In this document: in pieces, positions 31,877 to 43,353 of the stretch
Numbering within the stretch: position 1 is the first letter of the stretch
How the letters are laid out: each line of letters begins with the position of its first letter
Source of the DNA: Duganella sp. Leaf126
GTDB taxonomy: Bacteria > Pseudomonadota > Gammaproteobacteria > Burkholderiales > Burkholderiaceae_D
NCBI RefSeq assembly: GCF_001423125.1
Contig: NZ_LMNW01000035.1
Location: forward strand, 124,328 to 188,327
Direction of reading: 5' to 3'
Length of the DNA stretch: 64,000 nt
Position numbers and translations under genes: made by a program
Notes under the pieces: generated by a model
Seen by the model: only the letters and a program-made list of their open reading frames with translations
What the model was told of the DNA's origin: nothing
Database searches by the model: none

Positions 31877-33655
31877 TTAGAAAGTGCGTGGTTTCGGTTT
31901 GAAGGTGTCGACCGTCAGCGGCTTGGTCACGACTGCCTTGTATTCGAGGCGGTTGCCTTCCGAGAACCAGAGGGTGTGCTTCATCCAGTTGTCGTCGTCG
32001 CGGTGCGGGTAGTCGTCCTGGGCGTGGGCGCCGCGCGATTCCTTGCGCGCTGCTGCCGAGACGATGGTCGCTTTCGCGGTTTCAATCAGGTTGTCCAGCT
32101 CGAGCGCTTCGACGCGCGCGGTGTTGAACACCTTCGACTTGTCCTTGAACGACACGTGCTTGCGGCGTTCGTCGAGCTTCATGATTTCTTCGACGCCCTT
32201 GTTGAGCATCTCGTCGGTACGGAACACGCCGCAGTACTTCTGCATGGTGGCGCGGATGTCGTTGGCCACGCCCTGCACTTTTTCGGTGCCGGTCGAGGTT
32301 TCCAGCTTGTTCAGGCGGTCCATGGCGAAGTCCGACGCATCCTTCGGCAGCGGCTTGTTCTCTTTCTGCTTGAGATTGGAGGCCACCACGTGGTTACCGG
32401 CCGCGCGGCCGAACACCACCAGGTCGAGCAGCGAGTTGGTGCCCAGGCGGTTGGCGCCGTGCACCGAGACGCAGGCGCATTCGCCGATCGCGTACAGGCC
32501 GTTGACGATCTTCTGGCTGCCGTCGGCGCCCGGCACCACCACCTGACCGTGGATATTGGTCGGGATGCCGCCCATCTGGTAGTGAATCGTCGGCACGACA
32601 GGAATCGGTTCCTTGGTCGCATCGACGTTGGCGAACTTGTGGCCGATTTCCAGGATCGATGGCAGGCGCTTCTCGATGGTGTCCTTGCCGATGTGGCGCA
32701 GGTCCAGCATTACGTGGTCCTTGTTTGGACCGCAGCCGCGGCCTTCCTTGATCTCCTGGTCCATCGAACGCGAGACGAAGTCGCGCGGCGCCAGATCCTT
32801 CAGGGTCGGCGCATAGCGCTCCATGAAGCGCTCGCCTTCGGAGTTGATCAGGATACCGCCCTCGCCGCGCACACCTTCGGTGATCAAGACGCCGGCGCCG
32901 GCCACGCCGGTCGGGTGGAACTGCCAGAACTCCATGTCCTGCAGCGGCAGGCCGGCGCGTGCCGCCATGCCCATGCCGTCGCCGGTGTTGATGAAGGCGT
33001 TGGTGGACGCAGCGAAGATGCGGCCGGCGCCGCCGGTGGCGAACATGGTGGTCTTGGCTTCGAGGATCATGACGTCGCCGGTTTCCATTTCCAGCGCGAC
33101 GACACCGACCACGTCGCCTTCGGCGTCGCGCACCAGGTCGAGCGCCATCCACTCGACGAAGAAGTGGGTACGGGCGCGCACGTTACGCTGGTACAGCGTG
33201 TGCAGCAGCGCGTGGCCGGTACGGTCGGCAGCGGCGCAGGCGCGCTGCACGGCTTTTTCGCCGAAGTTGGCGGTGTGGCCGCCGAACGGACGCTGGTAGA
33301 TCGTGCCGTCGGGGTTGCGGTCGAACGGCATGCCGAAGTGTTCGAGCTCGTACACGACCTTCGGTGCTTCGCGGCACATGAATTCGATCGCATCCTGGTC
33401 GCCCAGGTAGTCGCCACCCTTGACGGTGTCGAACATGTGCCAGAACCAGCTGTCCTCGGCCATGTTGCCGAGCGACGCGCCGATGCCGCCCTGGGCCGCA
33501 ACGGTGTGGGAACGGGTCGGGAATACCTTCGACAGCACTGCCACGTTCAGGCCGGCTTCAGCCAGCTGCAGCGATGCGCGCATGCCGGAACCGCCGGCGC
33601 CAACGATTACCGCGTCAAAGCGGCGGGTAGGGATTGCAGATTTGATTGCTGCCAC
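31877..33655 (-). CDS. sdhA: Succinate dehydrogenase flavoprotein subunit
   Basis: 592 residues starting at a GTG (VAAIKSAIPTRRFDAVIVGAG), placed 2 nt after the sdhD stop with GGAG upstream. An ATG 18 codons earlier lies inside sdhD and would add unrelated residues. FAD-binding VIVGAGGSGMRASLQLAEAG, the covalent-FAD histidine in SHTVAAQGGIGASLGN, the active-site region QFHPTGVAGAGVLITEG and the C-terminal HRDDDNWMKHTL-like end are all present. It oxidises succinate to fumarate. Part of sdhCDAB. Confidence 0.97.
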   Translation of the reverse strand: MAAIKSAIPTRRFDAVIVGAGGSGMRASLQLAEAGLNVAVLSKVFPTRSHTVAAQGGIGASLGNMAEDSWFWHMFDTVKGGDYLGDQDAIEFMCREAPKVVYELEHFGMPFDRNPDGTIYQRPFGGHTANFGEKAVQRACAAADRTGHALLHTLYQRNVRARTHFFVEWMALDLVRDAEGDVVGVVALEMETGDVMILEAKTTMFATGGAGRIFAASTNAFINTGDGMGMAARAGLPLQDMEFWQFHPTGVAGAGVLITEGVRGEGGILINSEGERFMERYAPTLKDLAPRDFVSRSMDQEIKEGRGCGPNKDHVMLDLRHIGKDTIEKRLPSILEIGHKFANVDATKEPIPVVPTIHYQMGGIPTNIHGQVVVPGADGSQKIVNGLYAIGECACVSVHGANRLGTNSLLDLVVFGRAAGNHVVASNLKQKENKPLPKDASDFAMDRLNKLETSTGTEKVQGVANDIRATMQKYCGVFRTDEMLNKGVEEIMKLDERRKHVSFKDKSKVFNTARVEALELDNLIETAKATIVSAAARKESRGAHAQDDYPHRDDDNWMKHTLWFSEGNRLEYKAVVTKPLTVDTFKPKPRTF

Positions 33656-33657
33656 GA

Positions 33658-34032
33658 TTACACACTCCAGATTATCTGTACCGACCAGGCGGCACATGCG
33701 ATCAGCCACAGGATGGTGGCCGCTTGCAGGGTCAGGCGCAGGCCGACCGGTTTAACGTAGTCCATCCACACGTCGCGCATGCCCACCCAGGCGTGGTAGA
33801 ACAGGGCGAACAGGGTGACAGCCGAAATCAGCTTGAACCACTGTTGCGAGAACATGCCGGCCCAGCCTTCGTAGGTGAAGTTCTGGCCGGTCAGGAAGGT
33901 GATCAGGAGGGTCGCGGTGTAGGCGACCATGACGACGGCCGTCACGCGCTGCGCCAGCCAGTCGCGCATGCCGTAGTGGGCGCCGACGACCAGGCGTTTC
34001 GGGCCGATATTTTTGTTGACGTTGTTTGCCAT
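33658..34032 (-). CDS. sdhD: Succinate dehydrogenase membrane anchor subunit SdhD
   Basis: 124 residues from MANNVNKNIGPKRLVVGAHY, one base after the sdhC stop. An ATG five codons upstream overlaps sdhC and is less likely. Three membrane helices (VTAVVMVAYTATLLITFL, LISAVTLFALFYHAWVGM, LTLQAATILWLIACAAW). The motif FYHAWVGMRDVWMDY includes the expected haem/quinone-region His and Asp residues of SdhD. Confidence 0.95.
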   Translation of the reverse strand: MANNVNKNIGPKRLVVGAHYGMRDWLAQRVTAVVMVAYTATLLITFLTGQNFTYEGWAGMFSQQWFKLISAVTLFALFYHAWVGMRDVWMDYVKPVGLRLTLQAATILWLIACAAWSVQIIWSV

Positions 34033-34033
34033 C

Positions 34034-34456
34034 TCAGAATACTCCAAACAATTTCAGTGCCACCAGCACGGTCAGGGTCAGGCTCAGCGCCAGCACGGCA
34101 GCCGACGATTTGCGGGCCGAATCCTTGTCCAGGCCCACGTGCAGGTCCATCACCAGGTGGCGCACGCCAGCGAACATGTGGTGCAGGATGGCCCAGACCA
34201 GCGCCAGGATGATCAGCTTGACCAGCGGATAGGTGACGAAGCCCTGGTAGTGGGCGAACGAGATCTCGGAACGCAGGCTTTCCTGCAGCAGATAAAGCAC
34301 GAACGGCAGCAGCACGAGGATCAGGACACCGCTGATGCGGTGCAGGATCGACACGATGGCAGCGAGCGGCTGACGGTAATTCATGAGTTCGGTAACGTGG
34401 ATATTACGGAACTCCGGCCGTTCTTTTTTGGGCGCGACCCGTACGGCTTCTGACAT
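34034..34456 (-). CDS. sdhC: Succinate dehydrogenase cytochrome b556 subunit SdhC
   Basis: 140 residues from MSEAVRVAPKKERPEFRN, preceded by AGGAGGTC. The frame is open upstream but has no ribosome binding site there. Three membrane helices follow LMNYRQPLAAIVSILHRISG, the SdhC signature. HHMFAGVRHLVMDLHVG carries the haem-ligand histidine. First gene of the sdh operon. Confidence 0.96.
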   Translation of the reverse strand: MSEAVRVAPKKERPEFRNIHVTELMNYRQPLAAIVSILHRISGVLILVLLPFVLYLLQESLRSEISFAHYQGFVTYPLVKLIILALVWAILHHMFAGVRHLVMDLHVGLDKDSARKSSAAVLALSLTLTVLVALKLFGVF

Positions 34457-34769
34457 AACAAGACCTCCTAAACTTTGACAAAAATTGGGTGAAATCGGAT
34501 GAAACAACGATTTTCGCCTATTTCCCCTCTTACAACCAAACTCTATTGTTACATACAACCAAAATAGTGTTTTGCAACACACCCCGACGGCTACTTTCCG
34601 TAGCTCAACGTATTATCAGCACAACAATGCGACGCCCGTATGACAACTCCGCTATTGTGCGCCTCTCCCAGTTTTTGTGCACTGCGAGACTCTCCTGCTC
34701 CACTCCATGAGTTCGGTTCAAAGGCGGTTCAATGCCCGGGTCCGCAGCGCTCCCGCTGCCGCTCCCCTG
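34457..34769 (-). promoter_or_regulatory. sdh operon upstream region with two direct repeats
   Basis: This 313-nt gap between the GntR gene and sdhC has no credible open frame. On the minus strand TTTGGTTGTATG (34,552-34,563) and TTTGGTTGTAAG (34,529-34,540) are direct repeats spaced 23 nt apart, about two helical turns. TTGCAA ahead of them and TATGTA inside the first repeat are 16 nt apart and could be a weak -35/-10 pair. The mdh-side palindrome is not repeated here. Confidence 0.4.
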
Positions 34770-35597
34770 TTAAATCAATTCGTTGTGATAATGATGCTGC
34801 CCGGTCAGATACAGGCCGCGGCGCAGTTCCACCGGCTTGTCGCCGTAGGTATACGACACCCGCTCGGAAGCCAGCAGCGGGGTGTTGGCGGCGATCTGCA
34901 ACAGCGCGGCAGCACCGTCGTCGGCGCACACGGCGCGGATCTTCTCGGTGGCCCGGATCATGCGGGTGCCGAATTCGGACTCGAACAGGCCGTACATCGG
35001 CCCCTTGTACTCGACCAGCCGCTCGGCGGTCAGTCCCTTGAAGGTGGCGCCGGGCAGCCACAACTCCTCGACAATGGTGGGCACGCCGTCGAACGACTGC
35101 ACGCGCTTGATGAACACCACGGCGTCGCCCGATTTCAGGTCGAGCAGGCGCGCCACGTCGGCCGGCGCGCGCAGGCGCTTGACCTCGATGAATTTACTCT
35201 CGGGATAATGGGGCACACCCTCGTCGGGCATCAGCCGCAGGAAGCGGAAGTGCGCGCGCGCTTCGTGGTGGGTGGAGACGAAGGTGCCCTTGCCCTGCTT
35301 GCGCATGACCAGGTTCTCGGCCGCCAGCTCGTCGATGGCCTTGCGCACCGTGCCCTGGCTGACCTTGAAACGGTTGGCCAACTCGACCTCGCTTGGGATC
35401 AGTTCGCCCGGCTTCCACTCGCCGCTCTGCAGGCTCTGCGTGATCAGCGCCTTGATTTGCTGGTACAGCGGCGAAAAGGTCGGCGACGGCGCCGCGCTTG
35501 CCCCGCCTGTTCCGGCCGCCGCGGTGGACGAACCGGCCGCGCCCCCGGCGCCTGCGGCCGTGGCATTGCTGTTCGAATTGGGCGGGACGGGATTCAT
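34770..35597 (-). CDS. GntR-family (HutC/UTRA) transcriptional regulator
   Basis: 275 residues from MNPVPPNSNSN; an ATG 18 codons upstream is possible but less like homologues. A Gly/Ala/Ser-rich N-terminal tail (about 40 residues) precedes a winged-helix GntR domain (about 42-110, PLYQQIKALITQSLQSGEW, IPSEVELANRFKVSQGTVRKAIDEL) and a C-terminal UTRA ligand domain (HFRFLRLMPDEGVPHYP through GDKPVELRRGLYLTGQHHYH). UTRA regulators release DNA on binding a small metabolite. It is divergent from mdh and upstream of sdhCDAB, so TCA genes are the likely targets. The ligand is unknown. Confidence 0.92.
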   Translation of the reverse strand: MNPVPPNSNSNATAAGAGGAAGSSTAAAGTGGASAAPSPTFSPLYQQIKALITQSLQSGEWKPGELIPSEVELANRFKVSQGTVRKAIDELAAENLVMRKQGKGTFVSTHHEARAHFRFLRLMPDEGVPHYPESKFIEVKRLRAPADVARLLDLKSGDAVVFIKRVQSFDGVPTIVEELWLPGATFKGLTAERLVEYKGPMYGLFESEFGTRMIRATEKIRAVCADDGAAALLQIAANTPLLASERVSYTYGDKPVELRRGLYLTGQHHYHNELI

Positions 35598-35654
35598 AGA
35601 CCGCGATTTCACCACAAAACCCCCTTGGCGTCCAGCAAAACACTGTCTCACTTC

Positions 35655-35674
35655 TATGTCTTATATAAGACATA
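35655..35674. promoter_or_regulatory. 20-bp perfect palindrome, probable GntR operator
   Basis: TATGTCTTATATAAGACATA reads identically on both strands. It lies 58 bp upstream of the GntR start and 8 bp before the -35 hexamer of mdh. HutC/GntR proteins bind symmetric sites of about this length, so autoregulation and mdh control are likely. Confidence 0.75.
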
Positions 35675-35682
35675 AGATACAA

Positions 35683-35711
35683 TTGACAGATAAAAAACAC
35701 CGGCCTACACT
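35683..35711 (+). promoter_or_regulatory. Sigma-70-type promoter of mdh
   Basis: TTGACA, a 17-bp spacer, then TACACT. The -35 is perfect and the -10 has four of six consensus bases. It lies just downstream of the 20-bp palindrome and about 128 bp before the mdh ATG, leaving a long leader. Confidence 0.75.
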
Positions 35712-35838
35712 CACGGCCCGTGCGCCGCGTAGCGGGCGCCCGGATTTGCAGTATGATATTGGATTCTGCCCTTCCGCCTGACCCGGCTTTATTTACTCGG
35801 CTTAACTCGGCTTTCTACACCTACTTTGGAGATTCATC

Positions 35839-36828
35839 ATGGCAAAAACCCCTATGCGTGTTGCTGTTACCGGTGCTGCCGGTCAAATCGGTTACGCCCT
35901 GCTGTTCCGCATCGCTAACGGCGACATGCTCGGCAAGGACCAGCCAGTCATTCTGCAACTGCTGGAAATCGCCGACGAAAAAGCCCAGAAGGCGCTGAAG
36001 GGCGTGATGATGGAAATCGACGACTGCGCCTTCCCGCTGCTGACCGAGATGACCGCCCACTCCGACCCGATGACCGCCTTCAAGGATGTCGACGTGGCCG
36101 TACTGGTCGGCGCCCGCCCACGCGGCCCGGGCATGGAGCGTAAAGACCTGCTGGAAGCGAATGCCCAGATCTTCACCGTGCAGGGCAAGGCGCTCGACGC
36201 CGTCGCTTCGCGCGACGTCAAGGTCCTGGTGGTCGGCAATCCCGCCAACACCAACGCCTACATCGCCATGAAATCGGCGCCATCGCTGCCGGCGAAGAAC
36301 TTCACCGCCATGCTGCGCCTGGACCACAACCGCGCGCTGTCGCAGATCGCTGCCAAGACCGGCACCGCCGTCAAGGACATCGAGAAGCTGTGCGTCTGGG
36401 GCAACCACTCGCCGACCATGTACGCCGACTACCGCTTCGCCACCACCGGCGGCAAGGCTGTCAAGGACCTGATCAACGACCAGGAATGGAACGCCAACAC
36501 CTTCCTGCCGACCGTGGGCAAGCGCGGCGCCGCCATCATCGAAGCACGCGGCCTGTCGTCGGCTGCCTCGGCCGCCAACGCCGCCATCGACCACATCCAC
36601 GACTGGGTGCTGGGCACGGCCGGCAAGTGGACCACCATGGGCGTCCCATCGGACGGTTCGTACGGCATCCCTGAAGGCACCGTGTTCGGCTTCCCGGTCA
36701 CCACCGAAAACGGCGAATACAAGATCGTTCAAGGCCTGGAGATCGACGCCTTCTCGCAAGAGCGCATCGACCTGACCCTGAAGGAACTGACCGAAGAGCG
36801 CGAAGGCGTCAAGCACCTGCTGCCATAA
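35839..36828 (+). CDS. mdh: Malate dehydrogenase
   Basis: 329-residue NAD-dependent malate dehydrogenase of the cytosolic/group-1-like type common in Betaproteobacteria. NAD-binding VAVTGAAGQIGYALLFRI, catalytic loop Arg residues in GARPRGPGMERKDLL, LDHNRAL and the catalytic His in WGNHSPTMYADY. It interconverts malate and oxaloacetate. GGAGATTCATC is the ribosome binding site. It is likely co-transcribed with the CitE-like gene 139 nt downstream. Confidence 0.98.
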   Translation: MAKTPMRVAVTGAAGQIGYALLFRIANGDMLGKDQPVILQLLEIADEKAQKALKGVMMEIDDCAFPLLTEMTAHSDPMTAFKDVDVAVLVGARPRGPGMERKDLLEANAQIFTVQGKALDAVASRDVKVLVVGNPANTNAYIAMKSAPSLPAKNFTAMLRLDHNRALSQIAAKTGTAVKDIEKLCVWGNHSPTMYADYRFATTGGKAVKDLINDQEWNANTFLPTVGKRGAAIIEARGLSSAASAANAAIDHIHDWVLGTAGKWTTMGVPSDGSYGIPEGTVFGFPVTTENGEYKIVQGLEIDAFSQERIDLTLKELTEEREGVKHLLP

Positions 36829-36967
36829 CCGGCAAGCTCTGTCCATGACTGCTCGTGGAACCGGTGGCGATCCGCTCGACCCACCGATCCGCAGCACCGG
36901 CCGCGCTGCCCCGAGCAGCGCGGTTTCCGTTTCTGCTCCCCCTTCTTCTCTCTCCACCACTTCCTGC

Positions 36968-37975
36968 ATGCATCCATCCGAGGTTTTATTCCAGGGTAAT
37001 CGCCAGCCGCTGCTGCTGCCCGCGTGCGACCACTACGCCGGCGCTGAAAAGCTGATGCGCAAATCGATGTCCCTGCAACAAGAGCTTGGCCCCGTGTTCG
37101 ACATCACGCTCGACTGCGAAGACGGCGCCAGCGCCGGCAACGAGGAGGCGCACGCGCACCTGGTCAGCGCGCTGCTGGCCTCGGGCGACAACCATTACCG
37201 GCGCATCGGCGCGCGCGTGCACGATGTGCACAGCCCGCACTTTGCGCGCGACATCGCCACCATTGCCGGCGGCGCCGGCGCCCGGGCCCTGGCCTACATC
37301 GTGCTGCCCAAGGTGGACAGCGTGGCCGAGGTGGCCGAGGCGATCGCCTTCATCAATGGCCACGCCGCCAGCGCCGGGCGCAGCGATCTGCCGGTGCACG
37401 TGCTGATCGAAACCCACGGCGCCCTGCGCGATGCGTACGCCATCGCCGCCCTGCCCCAGGTCCAGTGCCTGTCGTTCGGCATCATGGATTTCGTCTCGGC
37501 CCATTACGGCGCCATTCCGGGATCGGCCATGCGCACGCCGGGCCAGTTCACGCACCCGCTGGTGGTGCGCGCCAAGCTCGAGATGGCGGCCGCCTGCCAT
37601 GCGCACGGCAAGGTGTCGTCGCACAATGTCACCACCGAGATCAAGGATACGGCAGTGGCCGCCAACGATGCCCAGCGCGCTGCCGCCGAGTTCGGCTACA
37701 CGCGGATGTGGAGCATCCACCCGGACCAGATCAAGCCCATCGTCAAGGCGTTTACGCCGCGCCTGTCCGAGGTGAACGAGGCGGCCGCCATCCTGCACGA
37801 AGCGGCAAGTGTCCAGTGGGGCCCGATCTCCCAAAATGGGCGCTTGCACGACCGCGCCAGCTACCGATATTATTGGACCATCTTGCAGCGCGCCAGACTC
37901 GCGGGACTCACCCTGCCCGAGTCGGCCGCCGCATTGATGCAGCCCTCCCCCGTTCACCCTCTGGAACCACACTGA
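36968..37975 (+). CDS. HpcH/HpaI aldolase / citrate lyase (CitE-like) family protein
   Basis: 335 residues from MHPSEVLFQGNRQPLLLPAC. The frame is open 41 codons earlier but that part is low-complexity. CitE-like TIM barrel: FDITLDCEDGASAGNEEAH with the acidic metal region, the arginine of YRRIGARVHDVHSPHF, metal Glu in VHVLIETHGALRDAYAI and Asp in GIMDFVSAHYG. SIHPDQIKPIVKAF closes the barrel. Relatives cleave or form malyl-CoA/citramalyl-CoA-type esters. The exact substrate is not evident, but the position between mdh and acnA fits C4/C5 acid metabolism. The stop overlaps the next start (TGATG). Confidence 0.88.
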   Translation: MHPSEVLFQGNRQPLLLPACDHYAGAEKLMRKSMSLQQELGPVFDITLDCEDGASAGNEEAHAHLVSALLASGDNHYRRIGARVHDVHSPHFARDIATIAGGAGARALAYIVLPKVDSVAEVAEAIAFINGHAASAGRSDLPVHVLIETHGALRDAYAIAALPQVQCLSFGIMDFVSAHYGAIPGSAMRTPGQFTHPLVVRAKLEMAAACHAHGKVSSHNVTTEIKDTAVAANDAQRAAAEFGYTRMWSIHPDQIKPIVKAFTPRLSEVNEAAAILHEAASVQWGPISQNGRLHDRASYRYYWTILQRARLAGLTLPESAAALMQPSPVHPLEPH

Positions 37976-38514
37976 TGTCCATCTCCAAAATCCTGCTGGC
38001 TTGCAGCATCGCCATGGCCTCGCTGAGCCTGTCGAGCGCGCACGCAGCAGACGATAGCAAGCCGGCGGCCAAGAAAACCGTCAAGAAGTCCGCTGCAAAA
38101 TCCAAGGCCAAGAAGGCCGTCGCGGCACCGGTCGTGCCGAAAGAGCCGAACCCGGAAGAAGACGAGCCGGCCATCACCGATTCCACCGTCACCGAATTCG
38201 ATTGCGAGCTCGGTAACAAGGTGTCGATCTACCGCCAGGTCGGCGACGACGACCACATCGCGCTGCGCTGGAAGAAGCGCCTGCACCGCCTGACGCGCGT
38301 GGGCACCACCACCGGCGCCCAGCGCTTCGAGAACCAGCTGTACGGCCTGATCTGGATCGGCATTCCCGCCAAGAGCATGCTGCTCGATTCCAAGCTCAAT
38401 CGCCAGCTGGCCAACGAGTGCCGCACTCCCGAGCAGTTGCTGCCGGCCGTCGCCACCGAAACCGTGCCGGCAGCGCCAGCCGAACCGGCAGCTCCGGCGA
38501 CCGCAGTCCAGTAA
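37975..38514 (+). CDS. Secreted Lys/Ala-rich protein of unknown function
   Basis: 179 residues. Signal peptide MSISKILLACSIAMASLSLSSAHA, then a lysine-rich stretch (AAKKTVKKSAAKSKAKKAV), an acidic patch (NPEEDEPAITD) and a compact region with one Cys pair (FDCELGNKVSIYRQVGDDD, ANECRTPEQL) containing WKKRLHRLTRV. The end is an Ala/Pro-rich tail. The start overlaps the CitE-like stop by one base. I recognise no named family; the core resembles an uncharacterised beta domain found in Burkholderiales periplasmic proteins. Confidence 0.75.
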   Translation: MSISKILLACSIAMASLSLSSAHAADDSKPAAKKTVKKSAAKSKAKKAVAAPVVPKEPNPEEDEPAITDSTVTEFDCELGNKVSIYRQVGDDDHIALRWKKRLHRLTRVGTTTGAQRFENQLYGLIWIGIPAKSMLLDSKLNRQLANECRTPEQLLPAVATETVPAAPAEPAAPATAVQ

Positions 38515-38622
38515 GCAGTACCGGCCGGGCGCGCACGCTTGCGCCCGGCTGACGCCGTTTTAGTTCATCATCTGACTATTTGATTATTTGACTGGTTGAC
38601 GCAACCCACTGAAGGAGATGTC

Positions 38623-41331
<2,709 letters not shown>

Positions 41332-41430
41332 CGGTCGTTTAAAAAAGATCGCAGCGTCGTTGCATCGCCTTGCCGTGCAGGCGCACTGTCTTCGGCGCTG
41401 CGCTCATTTTTAAACAACCTCTTCATTGGA

Positions 41431-41459
41431 AAGCGCCGGCCAGTCCGGCGCTTTTTTTA
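41431..41459 (+). terminator. Rho-independent terminator downstream of acnA
   Basis: The stem AGCGCCGG-ccagt-CCGGCGCT is followed by seven T. It lies 100 nt after the acnA stop. Confidence 0.9.
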
Positions 41460-41581
41460 TGTCCGCGGCCCCGGTGGCCTTGTTTTGCGGGTTTCATCTA
41501 CAATATGGTGCATAAGGGTTATCATCTGCATGAGATCCATTTTTTCACCCGCTGTTTTTTACCTGAGACCTTTATAGCGCC

Positions 41582-42847
41582 ATGCGTCGTCCATCTAAAG
41601 ATTCATCCCAAAAATTGTCCGCCGAGAGCCAGCGCCTGGTCAGCCAGGCCCAGGCAGTCGGGCAGGCTGCCAGCCGCCTCGAAGAGCGCGCCTGGGAGCG
41701 CAGCCTCGACGTGCAGCTGCAAAAGCTGCTCAAGACCGGCCACCAGGACACCATCGACGCCACCCTCAACGCCCTGTTCCGCGAAGACCTGAACGCCTAC
41801 GATGTCCTGATGGACGGCGTGGAAGCGGCCAGCGAATCGGGCTCCATCATGCTCGAAACCGCCGACGGCGTGTCCAAGCCCTACGATGTGCTGCTCGTTG
41901 CCGCGCCCATCCTGGCCTGGACCCGCTTTGCGATTGCCTCCGGCCCGATCCCGGCCGATATCCTGACCACGCTGTCGGCCCACTTCTCGGCCCACCTGCT
42001 GGCCGACGGCACGCAGATGGCGATGTCGCCGACGCTGTTCTCGATCGACCAGCTGCCGCGCAGCCACGTGGAAACCTGGGGCAAGGTGCACAAGCTGGCG
42101 CAGGCCGCCATCAAGGGCACGCTGCTCAAGGCCGACAGCAAGGTGCCCGATACCGCACCGTTCCTGGCCGACACCCGCTACCTGCTGGTGGCCGTGGTGG
42201 CGCCGGCCGGCGCGCCGCTGTTCCGCTGGCAGATGCCGGCCCACCAGGCCAGCTTCGCCACCGAGCGCGCCAACACGCTCGAACAGTGGCGCGCCCAGGC
42301 CACGCCCACCATCAACCGCCTGCTGCCCGGCTGCGGCGTGGAACTGCTGCTGCCGGAAGCGTATTACATGGCGTGCCGCGAAGCGGACAAGCAGATCCGT
42401 CCGGTCTCGATCCGCGCAGCCGTGCATTACCTGACCCATACGCTGGCGATCGAGCCGTCCGAACTGCGCGCCGTAATCGCCGGCTTCGGCGAAGAAAATG
42501 GCGAAGGCCAGATCGACGAATACCGCGTGGCGTTTACGCGCCGCTCGTCGCAGGACGTGATCTACGGCGTGGTGTGGCCGCTGTACGGCCAGGAAGACGA
42601 GGAAGGCACGCCGCCGGAAGGCCCGGCCGCGCTCTCGCCGGCCGCGCAAAAGCCGGTCACGCCGATGGACGACATCGTCAACCACCTGAACCAGGCCGGC
42701 ATCACGCAGATCAAGCGTCACGCCGAGCGCTACGTGGTGGAGTTCTGCGACGACTGCGGCGCGCCGCTGTTCGTCGACCCGGTCGGCGAACTGGCGCACG
42801 CAGAGATGCCCGAAGATACGCCCAGCGGCACCGAGCACTTCCACTAA
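41582..42847 (+). CDS. DUF2863 family protein
   Basis: 421 residues, soluble. The sequence matches the DUF2863 family restricted to Burkholderiales: an N-terminal charged helix (AQAVGQAASRLEERAWERSL), then LLVAAPILAWTRFAIASGPI, AHLLADGTQMAMSPTLFSIDQLP and a C-terminal cysteine pair (VVEFCDDCGAPLFVDPVGELAHAE). The CxxC element close to the end might bind zinc. No function is known. It is flanked by acnA and a bidirectional terminator, so it is probably transcribed alone. Confidence 0.85.
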   Translation: MRRPSKDSSQKLSAESQRLVSQAQAVGQAASRLEERAWERSLDVQLQKLLKTGHQDTIDATLNALFREDLNAYDVLMDGVEAASESGSIMLETADGVSKPYDVLLVAAPILAWTRFAIASGPIPADILTTLSAHFSAHLLADGTQMAMSPTLFSIDQLPRSHVETWGKVHKLAQAAIKGTLLKADSKVPDTAPFLADTRYLLVAVVAPAGAPLFRWQMPAHQASFATERANTLEQWRAQATPTINRLLPGCGVELLLPEAYYMACREADKQIRPVSIRAAVHYLTHTLAIEPSELRAVIAGFGEENGEGQIDEYRVAFTRRSSQDVIYGVVWPLYGQEDEEGTPPEGPAALSPAAQKPVTPMDDIVNHLNQAGITQIKRHAERYVVEFCDDCGAPLFVDPVGELAHAEMPEDTPSGTEHFH

Positions 42848-42851
42848 AAAA

Positions 42852-42878
42852 AAGGCCCCGATCGTTCGGGGCCTTTTG
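42852..42878. terminator. Bidirectional terminator between DUF2863 and CYTH genes
   Basis: An A-rich run, the stem AAGGCCCCG-atcgtt-CGGGGCCTT and then TTGCTTT. It serves the plus-strand DUF2863 gene and the convergent minus-strand CYTH gene. Confidence 0.85.
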
Positions 42879-42886
42879 CTTTCAGC

Positions 42887-43351
42887 TCACCAGTTCGAAA
42901 ACGGGTGCCTGATCAGGTTGGAGTTGTAGTAGCGCGCATCGTCCGTGACTTCCTGGCCCACCCACTCCGGCTTGTCGAACGCCTCGTCTTCGGCGCCCAG
43001 TTCGATCTCGGCCACCACCAGCCCGGCATTCGCGCCCAGGAATTCGTCCACCTCCCACACGTGCCGGCCGACCGCGATCCGGCGCCGGCACTTTTCGATC
43101 AGCGGCTGCTCGCACAGGCCGTCGAGCAGCTGCGCCGCCTCGGCCAGCGGGATCGGATACTCCCACTCGCTGCGCGTGGCGCCCACGCTGCGGCCCTTGA
43201 TGGTGAGCACCGCGCGCTCGCCCTCGATGCGCACGCGCACCGTGCGCTCCTTGTGCGACGACAGATAGCCCTGGCGGAAGTACACCGGCGCGCCCAGCGC
43301 CTGCCAGGCGTCGCCCCGCACCAGGAACTTGCGCTCGATTTCGACGCCCAT
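42887..43351 (-). CDS. CYTH-domain protein, probable inorganic triphosphatase
   Basis: 154 residues, a single CYTH (triphosphate tunnel) domain. It starts with the diagnostic ExExK (GVEIERKFLVRGDAW), followed by tunnel strands rich in alternating basic and acidic residues (TVRVRIEGERAVLTIKGR, EWEYPIPLAEA, IEKCRRRIAVGRHVWEVDEF, VAEIELGAEDEAF). The bacterial single-domain relatives hydrolyse tripolyphosphate. It lies 2 nt downstream of the M14 peptidase on the same strand, so the two are likely translated from one mRNA. Confidence 0.92.
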   Translation of the reverse strand: MGVEIERKFLVRGDAWQALGAPVYFRQGYLSSHKERTVRVRIEGERAVLTIKGRSVGATRSEWEYPIPLAEAAQLLDGLCEQPLIEKCRRRIAVGRHVWEVDEFLGANAGLVVAEIELGAEDEAFDKPEWVGQEVTDDARYYNSNLIRHPFSNW

Positions 43352-43353
43352 GC

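Noticed and set aside
31049..33760. A 903-codon plus-strand frame over sdhB and sdhA
   Set aside because: Shadow of the sdh genes, same composition artefact.
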